Assembly: GCA_903951825.1 (NCBI GenBank)
Contig: CAJBDJ010000074.1
Coordinates: forward strand, 1 to 64,000
Length of the DNA stretch: 64,000 bases
Origin: an uncultured Pseudomonadota bacterium
GTDB lineage: Bacteria > Pseudomonadota > Gammaproteobacteria > Burkholderiales > Rhodocyclaceae
Reading direction: 5' to 3'
Both the position numbers and the translations under genes were made by a program. Position 1 is the first letter of the stretch. Each line of letters begins with the position of its first letter. This document shows, piece by piece, positions 1-7,346 of the stretch. Below the pieces are notes generated by a model. That model did no database searches, was not told the origin of the DNA, and saw nothing but the letters and a program-made list of their open reading frames with translations.

Positions 1-225
1 ATGCGTCGCCCAGCGCGTGTGAGCGATGCCGGTAACGGCGTGGGTCGTGGCGGCGGCGGATTCAAGTTCGGCGACGCGACCGGTGGAGCGCACGCGTTCG
101 ATCCCGGCATCACCGATGACCGCCAGCCCGGCCGAGTCGTAGCCCCGGTATTCCAGCTTTTTCAGCCCTTCGATGAGGACGGGAACAATGTTCTTGGCGG
201 CTGCTGCCGCGACGATGCCGCACAT
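1..225 (-). CDS. glmS: Glutamine-fructose-6-phosphate aminotransferase, N-terminal part (cut by window edge)
   Basis: The first 75 codons are present and the rest runs off the left edge. The protein starts MCGIVA, so cysteine 2 is the N-terminal nucleophile of the class II glutamine amidotransferase domain. The family motif RGYDSAG follows at about residues 27-33, and the segment ends at HTRWATH. In the family this domain releases ammonia from glutamine, which the missing sugar-isomerase domains use to make glucosamine-6-phosphate, the first step toward UDP-GlcNAc for peptidoglycan and lipopolysaccharide. An AAGGA site lies about six bases before the ATG. The start is 9 bases after the stop of the upstream epimerase gene, so the two are probably cotranscribed. 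Confidence 0.95.
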   Translation of the reverse strand, partial: MCGIVAAAAAKNIVPVLIEGLKKLEYRGYDSAGLAVIGDAGIERVRSTGRVAELESAAATTHAVTGIAHTRWATH

Positions 226-234
226 GATGAGTCC

Positions 235-1242
235 TTAAACCTTGTAGTAATCGCGATACCAACCGACAAAGCGATTGATGCCTTCCTGGATCGGGGTTGC
301 GGGTGAAAAGCCGACCCAGGCGTTGAGCAGGCGGGTGTCGGCAAAAGTCGCCTTGACATCGCCATCCTGCATCGGCAGCAGATTTTTCTCGGCTGTCCGG
401 CCAATTGCACGTTCAATGGCGCCGATAAAGTCGAGGAGCGGCACAGGATCGCTGTTGCCGATATTGAAAACGCGGTAAGGCGCATTGCTGCTCGCCGGGT
501 CGGCAGAAATCGGCGCATAGTCGGCGTTGACCGTGGCGGTCTTGTCGAGTACCCGCACCACCCCTTCGACAATGTCGTCGATGTAGGTGAAATCGCGCTG
601 CATGTCGCCATGATTGAAGACTTTGATCGGCTGGTTGGCGAGAATCGCGCTGGCAAACAGGATCGGCGACATGTCCGGTCGCCCCCACGGGCCGTAGACC
701 GTGAAAAAGCGCAAACCGGTCGTCGGCAGGCGGTAAAGATGGCTGTAGGTGTGCGCCATCAACTCATTGGCTTTTTTGGTTGCTGCGTAAAGGCTGACCG
801 GATGATCGACGCTGTCATGCTCGGAAAACGGCATCCGGGTGTTGCCGCCATACACGCTCGAACTGGAGGCATACACCAGATGCTGCACGCGCTGGTGGCG
901 ACAGCCTTCAAGAATATTGACGAAGCCGACGAGATTGCTATCGACGTAGGCGTGCGGATTCTGGATAGAGTAACGGACGCCGGCCTGGGCGGCGAGGTGG
1001 ATGACCTTGGCAAATTGCTCGTCGGCAAAGAGCTTTTCAATGCCTGCGCGGTCGCTGACATCCATCTTGATGAAGCGGAATGCGGGAAAGGGTTTGAGTT
1101 GCTCAAGGCGACTGTGCTTGAGCGAGACGGCATAGTAATCGTTGAGATTGTCGATGCCGACCACCTCGTCGCCGCGTTCGAGCAGGCGTTTCGCAGTGGC
1201 CATGCCGATAAAACCTGCGACACCGGTTACGAGAATTTTCAC
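235..1242 (-). CDS. NAD-dependent nucleotide-sugar epimerase, UDP-glucuronate 4-epimerase type
   Basis: This is an extended short-chain dehydrogenase/reductase of about 335 residues. The NAD-binding TGVAGFIG motif is at the N-terminus, IHLAAQAGVRYS is near residue 85, and the catalytic YAATK (YxxxK) is near residue 148. The pattern IDNLNDYY and the phrase GLRFFTVYGPWGRPDM are typical of the CapI/LspL group, which interconverts UDP-glucuronate and UDP-galacturonate. There is no ATG start. GTG at 1242 (MKILVTG) fits best because an AAGGTG site precedes it at good spacing; GTG at 1251 would add three residues. It sits directly upstream of glmS and near waaC/waaA, so a role in envelope sugar supply is likely. 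The exact sugar specificity is inferred from family likeness only. Confidence 0.85.
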   Translation of the reverse strand: MKILVTGVAGFIGMATAKRLLERGDEVVGIDNLNDYYAVSLKHSRLEQLKPFPAFRFIKMDVSDRAGIEKLFADEQFAKVIHLAAQAGVRYSIQNPHAYVDSNLVGFVNILEGCRHQRVQHLVYASSSSVYGGNTRMPFSEHDSVDHPVSLYAATKKANELMAHTYSHLYRLPTTGLRFFTVYGPWGRPDMSPILFASAILANQPIKVFNHGDMQRDFTYIDDIVEGVVRVLDKTATVNADYAPISADPASSNAPYRVFNIGNSDPVPLLDFIGAIERAIGRTAEKNLLPMQDGDVKATFADTRLLNAWVGFSPATPIQEGINRFVGWYRDYYKV

Positions 1243-1272
1243 GGGGTTCACCTTGAGAGCGGGGGACTGATT

Positions 1273-2064
1273 TTACTGCAGCGCAGCATCGCTGGCCTGA
1301 CGCTCGAGCATTTTCGAATACTTGGCAAAACTGTTGAAGCAGCCGATGGCGATGTGAATAAGACCCGGCAGACCGTCCAGAAAGCCACGGCGAACCAGGT
1401 AGAACTTGATGAAACGAAGCAGCGGACTGAAGACGACTTGCCACCCGCTGGCGCGTTTGCCGGCGGCCAGAGCCATATCGGCGGCCAGCGAGGTGTAGCG
1501 GTTTTGCTTGTTCAGATAAGCGGCCAGGGATTCGGCCGAGTCGTGCAGTAAATCGCCCGTCAGTTCGCCAATCACCGCCTGCGTTTCAACCTTTTCGTGG
1601 ACAGCATCATCCGACCAGTGCGCGTGACGGCGATCGAACAGGCGCAGACTCCAATCCGGATAACCCTCGCCATGCCGCAGATAGCGGCCGAGAAAGCGAT
1701 TGCGACGGCGAAAGCGGAAGGCTTGCGCGGCCTCTCCGGGGCTTGCGCTCGACGCTGTCGGCAGGGCATTTTTTATCGCCTGCTGCAATTCCGGCGAGAC
1801 GCGCTCGTCGGCATCCAGACAAAGCACCCAGTCATGGCTGCAGATATCGACCGCAAGCTGCTTTTGGCGACCAAAGCCCAGCCATTCCTGATGCACCACC
1901 CGCGCCCCAAGGCGGGCGGCGAGTGCCGGCGTACCGTCGCTGCTGCCCGAGTCAACGACGACAATTTCGTCGGCAAAGTCGACGCTTGCCAAGCAAGCCG
2001 GCAACTGCGCGGCAGCATTGAGCGTGATGATGGCAACGGAGAACGGCTGGCGCGTAGCGGGCAT
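1273..2064 (-). CDS. Family 2 glycosyltransferase, WaaE/KdtX-like (LPS core)
   Basis: The 263-residue protein begins with a GT-A fold: VAIITLNAAAQLPACL at about 9-24, VVDSGSSDGT at about 36-45 and the metal-binding stretch LDADERVSP at about 83-91. It resembles the WaaE/KdtX group, which adds a beta-1,4-glucose to the first core heptose of lipopolysaccharide. Its divergent neighbours waaC and waaA build the same inner core, which supports that role. The C-terminal half is basic and may contact the inner membrane. The acceptor sugar cannot be read from the sequence. Confidence 0.85.
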   Translation of the reverse strand: MPATRQPFSVAIITLNAAAQLPACLASVDFADEIVVVDSGSSDGTPALAARLGARVVHQEWLGFGRQKQLAVDICSHDWVLCLDADERVSPELQQAIKNALPTASSASPGEAAQAFRFRRRNRFLGRYLRHGEGYPDWSLRLFDRRHAHWSDDAVHEKVETQAVIGELTGDLLHDSAESLAAYLNKQNRYTSLAADMALAAGKRASGWQVVFSPLLRFIKFYLVRRGFLDGLPGLIHIAIGCFNSFAKYSKMLERQASDAALQ

Positions 2065-2065
2065 T

Positions 2066-2071
2066 TATAAT
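2066..2071 (+). promoter_or_regulatory. Perfect -10 box (TATAAT), probable waaC promoter
   Basis: The only non-coding stretch between the divergent glycosyltransferase and waaC is 39 bases long and holds TATAAT on the plus strand, 32 bases before the waaC ATG. The -35 region at 17-base spacing is a poor match, so an activator or a weak promoter is possible. On the opposite strand TAAAAT at 2096-2091 could serve the divergent gene. Confidence 0.4.
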
Positions 2072-2103
2072 CGATACTTTGAAAGTCACCATTTTATCTG
2101 CCG

Positions 2104-3057
2104 ATGCGTATCTTGATCGTGAAAACTTCCTCGCTCGGCGATGTCATCCACAATCTGCCGTTGATCGGCGACATTCATCGACACTTCCCGGAGGCCGTCA
2201 TCGACTGGTGTGTCGAAGAGAGTTTTGCCGCGCTTGTGCGCCTCCATCCCGGCGTCAATGAGGTGATCCCGGTGGCGCTGCGGCGCTGGAAGAAACGCCT
2301 GCTGAACCTCGCAACCTGGCGCGAGATGCGCCGTTGCCAACAACAACTTGCCAGCATCCCTTACGACCTTGTTCTTGATACGCAGGGATTGCTCAAAAGC
2401 GCCCTCATCGCCAGTCGGGCGCACGGCATCAAATGCGGCCATGCCGCCGATTCGGCGCGCGAACCGCTGGCGGCGCGCTTTTATGAGCGGGTTTTCAGCA
2501 TCCCCAAGCAACTTCATGCGGTGACCCGTAACCGCTTGCTGGCCGCCGCGGCATTGGGTTATCGAAGCGATGACCGGCTGGATTTCGGCATTCAATCGCC
2601 AGCGGTCGCCGGCGAGGGGTTGCCGCCTCGCCCCTTCGTGGTTTTGCTGACCGCTACCAGTCGCGACGACAAACTGTGGCCGGAAGCGAACTGGTTGGCT
2701 CTCGGCCGCCGCCTTCAGGCGAACGGCTTCAGTCTGGTATTGCCGGGTGGTAGTGCGCCGGAGCGCCAGCGCGCCGAGCGGCTGGCCGCTGCCTTGCCGG
2801 GAGCGCTGGCCGCGCCGCCGATGACGCTCGACGAACTCGCCGGGTTGATTGGGCAAGCCAGCGCGGTGGTCGGCGTTGACACGGGGTTGACACATCTCGC
2901 GGTGGCCTTGCAGGTACCGACGATTGCAATCTACACGGCAACCGATCCCGGCTTGACCGGCGTTTTCGGCAGCGGTTTTTTCAAGAATCTCGGCGGCAAA
3001 ACGCAGGAGCCTGACCCCGAGTCGGTTTTCGCCGCCTTGTGGCCGGCTCTCGCCTGA
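2104..3057 (+). CDS. waaC: Lipopolysaccharide heptosyltransferase I
   Basis: The 317-residue protein is a family 9 glycosyltransferase. It starts MRILIVKTSSLGDVIHNLP, the usual WaaC opening with the acceptor-contacting Asp in SLGD, and has the donor-site stretch VVGVDTGLTHLAVALQVPTIAIYTATDP near residues 257-284. In the family it transfers L-glycero-D-manno-heptose from the ADP-sugar to Kdo on lipid A at the inner face of the cytoplasmic membrane. Its TGA shares a base with the ATG of waaA (TGATG), so the two are translationally coupled. No good Shine-Dalgarno site precedes the start. Confidence 0.93.
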   Translation: MRILIVKTSSLGDVIHNLPLIGDIHRHFPEAVIDWCVEESFAALVRLHPGVNEVIPVALRRWKKRLLNLATWREMRRCQQQLASIPYDLVLDTQGLLKSALIASRAHGIKCGHAADSAREPLAARFYERVFSIPKQLHAVTRNRLLAAAALGYRSDDRLDFGIQSPAVAGEGLPPRPFVVLLTATSRDDKLWPEANWLALGRRLQANGFSLVLPGGSAPERQRAERLAAALPGALAAPPMTLDELAGLIGQASAVVGVDTGLTHLAVALQVPTIAIYTATDPGLTGVFGSGFFKNLGGKTQEPDPESVFAALWPALA

Positions 3058-4316
3058 TGGCGCGTTGGATTTACACCCTGATTTTTTATCTGGCGATACC
3101 GCTGGTTTTTTTGCGCCTGCTCTGGCGGGCACGCCGGCAGCCGGAGTACCTGCGCCATCTTGGCGAGCGTTTCGGCGCTTATCCGACGCCGACCCATCGT
3201 CCCGTCATCTGGGTGCATGCTGTTTCGGTGGGCGAGACCCGTGCCGCGCAACCGCTCATCGAGGCGCTCAGGCAGCAGTTGCCGAGCCATGATGTTTTGT
3301 TGACCACCATGACCCCCACCGGGCGCGCCGCTGCCCGCGAAGTTTTCGGCGACAGCGTGATTCAGGCGTATTTGCCTTACGACTTGCCGTTTGCGGTCAA
3401 CCGCTTTTTTGCCCACTTTTCTCCTGATTCCGGAGTTTTGATGGAGACGGAAATCTGGCCCAATTTGCTCGCTGGCGCGCAGCGAAAGAAGATTCCGGTG
3501 GTACTTGTCAATGCGCGCCTGTCGGCTCGTTCGGCGCGCGGTTATCAGCGTCTGCGCTGGCTGCTGGCGCCGGCCTGGGAATCGCTGCGGGCAGTGGCGG
3601 CGCAAACTGCGGAAGATGGACAAAGACTCGCCATGCTCGGCGCACGTCATGTGGCGGTGTGCGGCAATCTCAAGTTTGACGTAGCGCCGGCAAGCGAACT
3701 GCTCGCCCTCGGCCAGGCGTGGCGCGCCCAGCTCGGCGGGCGACCGGTCTGGCTGGCGGCGAGCACTCGCGACGGCGAGGAGTCGCTGGTGCTCGCCGCC
3801 TGGCGAATTCTGGACAGGCCGGATGCGCTGCTGGTCATCGTCCCGCGCCATCCGCAACGATTTTCCGGGGTTGCCGGATTGCTGGCGAGTGAAGGCATTG
3901 CTTTCGTGTCGCGCAGCGAGCAACTGCCAGATGCCGCGACGCAAGTCTGGTTGGGCGACAGCATGGGTGAAATGGCGGCCTACTATGGGCTTGCGGATTT
4001 GGCTTTTGTCGGTGGCAGTTTGTTGCCGCTCGGTGGCCAAAATCTGATCGAGGCGGCCGCCTGTGCCTGTCCGGTGCTGGTCGGGCCGCATACCTTCAAC
4101 TTCACCAAGGCGACGGAGGATGCCCTGACTGCCGGCGCTGCCCGGCGTATCGCCGACAGCGCGGCACTTGCGCAAGCCGTCGGTGATTTACTCAGTGACC
4201 GTCAGGGGTTGGCCGCCATGCGCCAGGCGGCGATCGGTTTTGCCGCAGCGCATCGCGGCGCCACGGCCAAAACGCTAACGCTTATTCAGCGCGTGAGGCG
4301 TCAAGCAGGGCGTTGA
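3057..4316 (+). CDS. waaA: 3-deoxy-D-manno-octulosonic acid (Kdo) transferase
   Basis: The 419-residue protein has an N-terminal membrane anchor (about 4-22) and then the GT30 region with HAVSVGETRAA near residue 59, where the Glu is the family's catalytic base. METEIWPNL and VNARLSARSARGY follow, and later FVGGSLLPLGGQNLIEAAA binds CMP-Kdo. It adds Kdo residues to lipid IVA, the step before WaaC. The start at 3057 is chosen because it overlaps the waaC stop as TGATG; an in-frame codon at 3039 would lie inside waaC. Its last 35 bases overlap the 3' end of the convergent TolC-family gene. Confidence 0.95.
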   Translation: MARWIYTLIFYLAIPLVFLRLLWRARRQPEYLRHLGERFGAYPTPTHRPVIWVHAVSVGETRAAQPLIEALRQQLPSHDVLLTTMTPTGRAAAREVFGDSVIQAYLPYDLPFAVNRFFAHFSPDSGVLMETEIWPNLLAGAQRKKIPVVLVNARLSARSARGYQRLRWLLAPAWESLRAVAAQTAEDGQRLAMLGARHVAVCGNLKFDVAPASELLALGQAWRAQLGGRPVWLAASTRDGEESLVLAAWRILDRPDALLVIVPRHPQRFSGVAGLLASEGIAFVSRSEQLPDAATQVWLGDSMGEMAAYYGLADLAFVGGSLLPLGGQNLIEAAACACPVLVGPHTFNFTKATEDALTAGAARRIADSAALAQAVGDLLSDRQGLAAMRQAAIGFAAAHRGATAKTLTLIQRVRRQAGR

Positions 4317-5616
4317 CGGCTTCGACATCGGCTTCACCCAGGGCGCCGACGGCGGCTTTCAGGCGGAATTGCGACATCAACGTATCGAGCACGGCCTTGG
4401 CGAAGTCGCGGCGAGTGACATAAACCTGGTTCTCGGCATTCAGTACGTCAATATTGATCCGCACGCCGACTTCATAACCCAGCTTGTTTGATTCCAGCGC
4501 CGATTGCGAAGAGATCAGCGCCGCCTTCAAGGCCTTGACCTGCGCCAGACCATTGACGACGCCCAGATAATACTGGCGCGCGGCCAAGGCCGAACTGCGC
4601 TTTGCCCCTTCAAGGTTGGCCTGAGCCACAGCACGGTTGGCGGAAGCCTCGCGCTGCCGCGAAACCACCTGCCCGCCCTGGAAAAGGGGAATGTTGAGCT
4701 GTACACCAATATTCTGGAACTCGGTATTAGCGCGGGAGAAGCTGACGCCGCTCGAACTCAGGCCGTTGTTTTCGCCGGAATTGGCGACCAGATCGACGGT
4801 CGGATAATGCCCGGCACGTTGCCGGTCGACTTCGCGGGCGGCAATTTCCGCATTGGCCTGCTGAATCTGGACGGTGAGGCTGTCTTTTTCAGCGGCCTCG
4901 ACCCATTGGTTCATCTCGGCCGGTTCCGGCTGGCTGAGTGTCGCGTCCTTGCGCGGCGGCGCCAGCGCCCCCGGCTCTTTGCCGACGATGGACTGAAGCG
5001 CCCGTCGCTTGATTTCCAGATCGCTCTCGGCACCGATTTCCTGAGCCACCGCAAGATCGTAACGCGACTGGGCTTCGTGCGTGTCGGTAATGGTTGCTGT
5101 GCCGACCTCAAAATTCTTCTGGGCCGAAGCGAGTTGCTGGGAAATCGCCGATTTGTTGGCCTGTACCGCTTTCAGGTTTTCGCCGGCATAGATGACGTCA
5201 AAATAAGCTTGCGCGACGCGCAAGATCAAATCTTGCCGAGCCTGAGTGAAATTTGCTTCGGCCAGTGCGACCTGAATTTTCGACTGGTCGTAGGCAATCC
5301 AGTTTTGCCAACGAAAGAGTGGCTGCGAAAGGGCAACGCTGTAGGAATTACTGTTGAAGCGGGTGCTCAGCGTCGTCGCCGAGGCGCCGCTGCGGATGTC
5401 GTTTTCGTTCCATACCGTGTTGCCCGACAGGGTAAGACTGGGGAGCAAGCCGGCACGCGCCTGGGGAGCTTTTTCACGGCCTGCTTCAAGCGTTGAGCGA
5501 GCCGCCGAGAAGCTCGCGTCGTTGTCAATTGCCTCACGATAAACCTGCAATAAATCAGCCGCCAGCACATGGGAAACCAGAAGCGGGGTGGCCAGCAGCC
5601 AGACAAGTTTATTCAT
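4282..5616 (-). CDS. TolC-family outer membrane channel protein
   Basis: This 444-residue protein begins with a signal peptide (MNKLVWLLATPLLVSHVLAA). The body has the two structural repeats of outer membrane factors, with AEANFTQARQDLILRVAQAYFDV near residue 120 and LAARQYYLGVVNGLAQVKALKAALISSQSALESN near 330. The length matches TolC. In the family a trimer forms a beta-barrel and a periplasmic tunnel for type I secretion or drug efflux. No inner membrane pump or adaptor gene lies in the window. The start at 5616 fits the signal peptide. It is last in a run tetR - pcm - rhodanese - this gene, so the TetR protein may influence it. Confidence 0.9.
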   Translation of the reverse strand: MNKLVWLLATPLLVSHVLAADLLQVYREAIDNDASFSAARSTLEAGREKAPQARAGLLPSLTLSGNTVWNENDIRSGASATTLSTRFNSNSYSVALSQPLFRWQNWIAYDQSKIQVALAEANFTQARQDLILRVAQAYFDVIYAGENLKAVQANKSAISQQLASAQKNFEVGTATITDTHEAQSRYDLAVAQEIGAESDLEIKRRALQSIVGKEPGALAPPRKDATLSQPEPAEMNQWVEAAEKDSLTVQIQQANAEIAAREVDRQRAGHYPTVDLVANSGENNGLSSSGVSFSRANTEFQNIGVQLNIPLFQGGQVVSRQREASANRAVAQANLEGAKRSSALAARQYYLGVVNGLAQVKALKAALISSQSALESNKLGYEVGVRINIDVLNAENQVYVTRRDFAKAVLDTLMSQFRLKAAVGALGEADVEAVNALLDASRAE

Positions 5617-5623
5617 CGTCTTC

Positions 5624-5947
5624 TCAGTAACGGGGGAAGTCGGGATCAACTTCGTTGGCCCAGGCGGCGACGCCGCCGGTCAGGTTGTTTATTGAAGCAA
5701 ACCCCTGATTTTCAAGGAACATCGCCACTTGCATACTGCGCACGCCATGGTGGCAAATGGCGACGATTTGGTCGTTTTTGTTCAATTCATCGAGGCGCAG
5801 CGGAATCAGGTGCATCGGAATATTCTGCACCCCCGGCAGGCAGCATCGCTCCAGTTCCCAGGGTTGGCGGACATCAAGCAAAACCGGCTTTGGACGGCTG
5901 CTGTCGGCCAGCCAGTCAGCCAGTTGCTGCGGGCGAAGCTGCTCCAT
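5624..5947 (-). CDS. Single-domain rhodanese (sulfurtransferase)
   Basis: The 107-residue protein is one rhodanese domain. LLDVRQPWELERC is at about 23-35, and the active-site loop CHHGVRSM carries the persulfide-forming Cys near residue 64; NLTGGVAAW is near the C-terminus. Such small rhodaneses move sulfur between thiols or act as sulfur carriers, and the natural donor and acceptor are unknown here. Its ATG shares a base with the stop of pcm (TAATG), so translation is coupled. The TolC-family start follows 7 bases after its stop. Confidence 0.9.
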   Translation of the reverse strand: MEQLRPQQLADWLADSSRPKPVLLDVRQPWELERCCLPGVQNIPMHLIPLRLDELNKNDQIVAICHHGVRSMQVAMFLENQGFASINNLTGGVAAWANEVDPDFPRY

Positions 5948-6600
5948 TACAAGGCGAATCCTGATTTTGGCGTAACCCCTTCAAGGCAGGGAACGACCGT
6001 CTCGAAGAGGTTGACCGTATTGTAGATACCGACTTCCGTGCACGTGATCAGTTGCGCCTCCATCGCCGGGGCTTCTCCGACAACGACAGCCATACGACCG
6101 CCGACGCGCAACTGTTTGAGCAGTGTTTCAGGAACCGCCGGCACGGCAGCGGAAATGACAATCACGTCGAACATGCCGTATCCGCCAGCATTCGTCAGGC
6201 CGCAACCGGTTTCAATCGTGACGTTCGAGATGCCGGCGCGCTGAAGGTTTTCCCGCGCGAAGACGGCCAGTTCGGGGCGAATTTCAAAGCTGATGACCTG
6301 CTCGGCATGAGCTGCCAGCAAGGCTGCCATGTAGCCGCTGCCAGTACCGATTTCGAGAATCTTGTCGCCTTTTTTAACGCCCAGTTCCTGCAAAAGTTTA
6401 GCTTCAACACGTGGAGCCAGCATGACTTGCCCGCTACCGAGGGGAATCTCCATGTCGGCAAAAGCCAGATTGCGATAGATCGCCGGTACGAAGTCCTCTC
6501 GCTTGACGACGAATAGCAGCTCGAGAACCCGCGGATCGAGAACCTCCCAGGGACGAATTTGCTGCTCAATCATGTTGAAACGGGCTTGTTCGATGTTCAT
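5947..6600 (-). CDS. pcm: Protein-L-isoaspartate O-methyltransferase
   Basis: The 217-residue protein is a class I methyltransferase of the PCMT family. It has MIEQQIRPWEVLDPRV near the N-terminus, MLAPRVEAKLLQ near residue 60 and the SAM-binding motif I KILEIGTGSGYMAALLA near 80-96. The family methylates isoaspartyl residues in aged proteins so they can revert to aspartate. A GGAGAAG site stands 4-10 bases before the ATG, and the 60 bases upstream contain a small palindrome, ATTAG-N6-CTAAT, that might be a promoter element or operator. The gene heads the pcm - rhodanese - tolC-like run. Confidence 0.9.
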   Translation of the reverse strand: MNIEQARFNMIEQQIRPWEVLDPRVLELLFVVKREDFVPAIYRNLAFADMEIPLGSGQVMLAPRVEAKLLQELGVKKGDKILEIGTGSGYMAALLAAHAEQVISFEIRPELAVFARENLQRAGISNVTIETGCGLTNAGGYGMFDVIVISAAVPAVPETLLKQLRVGGRMAVVVGEAPAMEAQLITCTEVGIYNTVNLFETVVPCLEGVTPKSGFAL

Positions 6601-6660
6601 TTGCTTCTCCGCAGACGTTACATTAGCACGGACTAATATATTACTTCCGACAAAAATTCA

Positions 6661-7293
6661 TTATAACTGACTCCCCTTGAGCCCCGTGCGCAGCAAATCG
6701 AGGTGGAGTGCGATGTAATGCTGCGGGTTGTCCTGCCCGTTTTGACCATCCGCCATTGCGTGGCGCAAGATAAGAAGCATCAATATCGGCGCAATCACAA
6801 GATCAACGGTTGTCTCGACATCGCGTCGTGCAAATTCGCCGCTGTCCATGCCGCGCTGCAGAGCGGAGCCAATCAGGGCGCGCCCCCGGCGGATGACGTT
6901 TTCGTAATAAAAACGCGCCATGTCGGGGAAGTTTCGCGCCTCGGCGACGATCAGCTTCGGGATGCCGGCAAAGCCGGTTTCGCCAATCCCCGCCCACCAG
7001 TTGGTGAGCAGTTTTTCCAGCAATTCGAAAGCGCTACCCTGATGGCGAGCGGCGATGCCTTCCCCTTCAACGAGAACGGGGATGACGCCCTCCTGAATGA
7101 CGTTGTTGAACAAGGCTTCCTTGCTATCGAAATAAAGGTAGAGCGTCCCTTTGGAAACGCCGGCGCGCTGCGCGACATCTTCGAGCCGCGTTCCGGCAAA
7201 GCCTTTTTCGACGAACAAATCAAGCGCCGCCGCCATCAGTTCGGCGGGACGGTCTTCCTTGCGGCGTTTGCGAAGCGATGCGTTGGGACTCAT
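6661..7293 (-). CDS. TetR/AcrR-family transcriptional regulator
   Basis: The 210-residue protein has the usual N-terminal helix-turn-helix (TRLEDVAQRAGVSKG, then LYLYFDSKEALF) at about residues 36-63. The C-terminal ligand domain is helical and not recognisable by ligand. TetR-type repressors next to TolC-type channels commonly control efflux, and this gene precedes pcm, a rhodanese and the TolC-family gene on the same strand. No Shine-Dalgarno site is seen; instead a perfect palindrome starts 5 bases upstream of the ATG, which fits autorepression. The regulated set and ligand are inferences. Confidence 0.9.
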   Translation of the reverse strand: MSPNASLRKRRKEDRPAELMAAALDLFVEKGFAGTRLEDVAQRAGVSKGTLYLYFDSKEALFNNVIQEGVIPVLVEGEGIAARHQGSAFELLEKLLTNWWAGIGETGFAGIPKLIVAEARNFPDMARFYYENVIRRGRALIGSALQRGMDSGEFARRDVETTVDLVIAPILMLLILRHAMADGQNGQDNPQHYIALHLDLLRTGLKGSQL

Positions 7294-7297
7294 GAAA

Positions 7298-7325
7298 AAA
7301 TTAATGACTCGGCGGTCATTAATTT
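7298..7325. promoter_or_regulatory. Palindromic operator in front of the tetR gene
   Basis: A perfect inverted repeat has 11-base arms (AAATTAATGAC and GTCATTAATTT) with a 6-base spacer. It ends 5 bases from the tetR start codon. Size, symmetry and placement fit a TetR-dimer operator that covers the -10 region of the tetR promoter. Confidence 0.75.
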
Positions 7326-7346
7326 ATCACGCGACTCTTTTGAGGG

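Noticed and set aside
2931-4175. A 414-residue minus-strand open frame opposite waaA
   Set aside because: It mirrors the well supported waaA and waaC genes.
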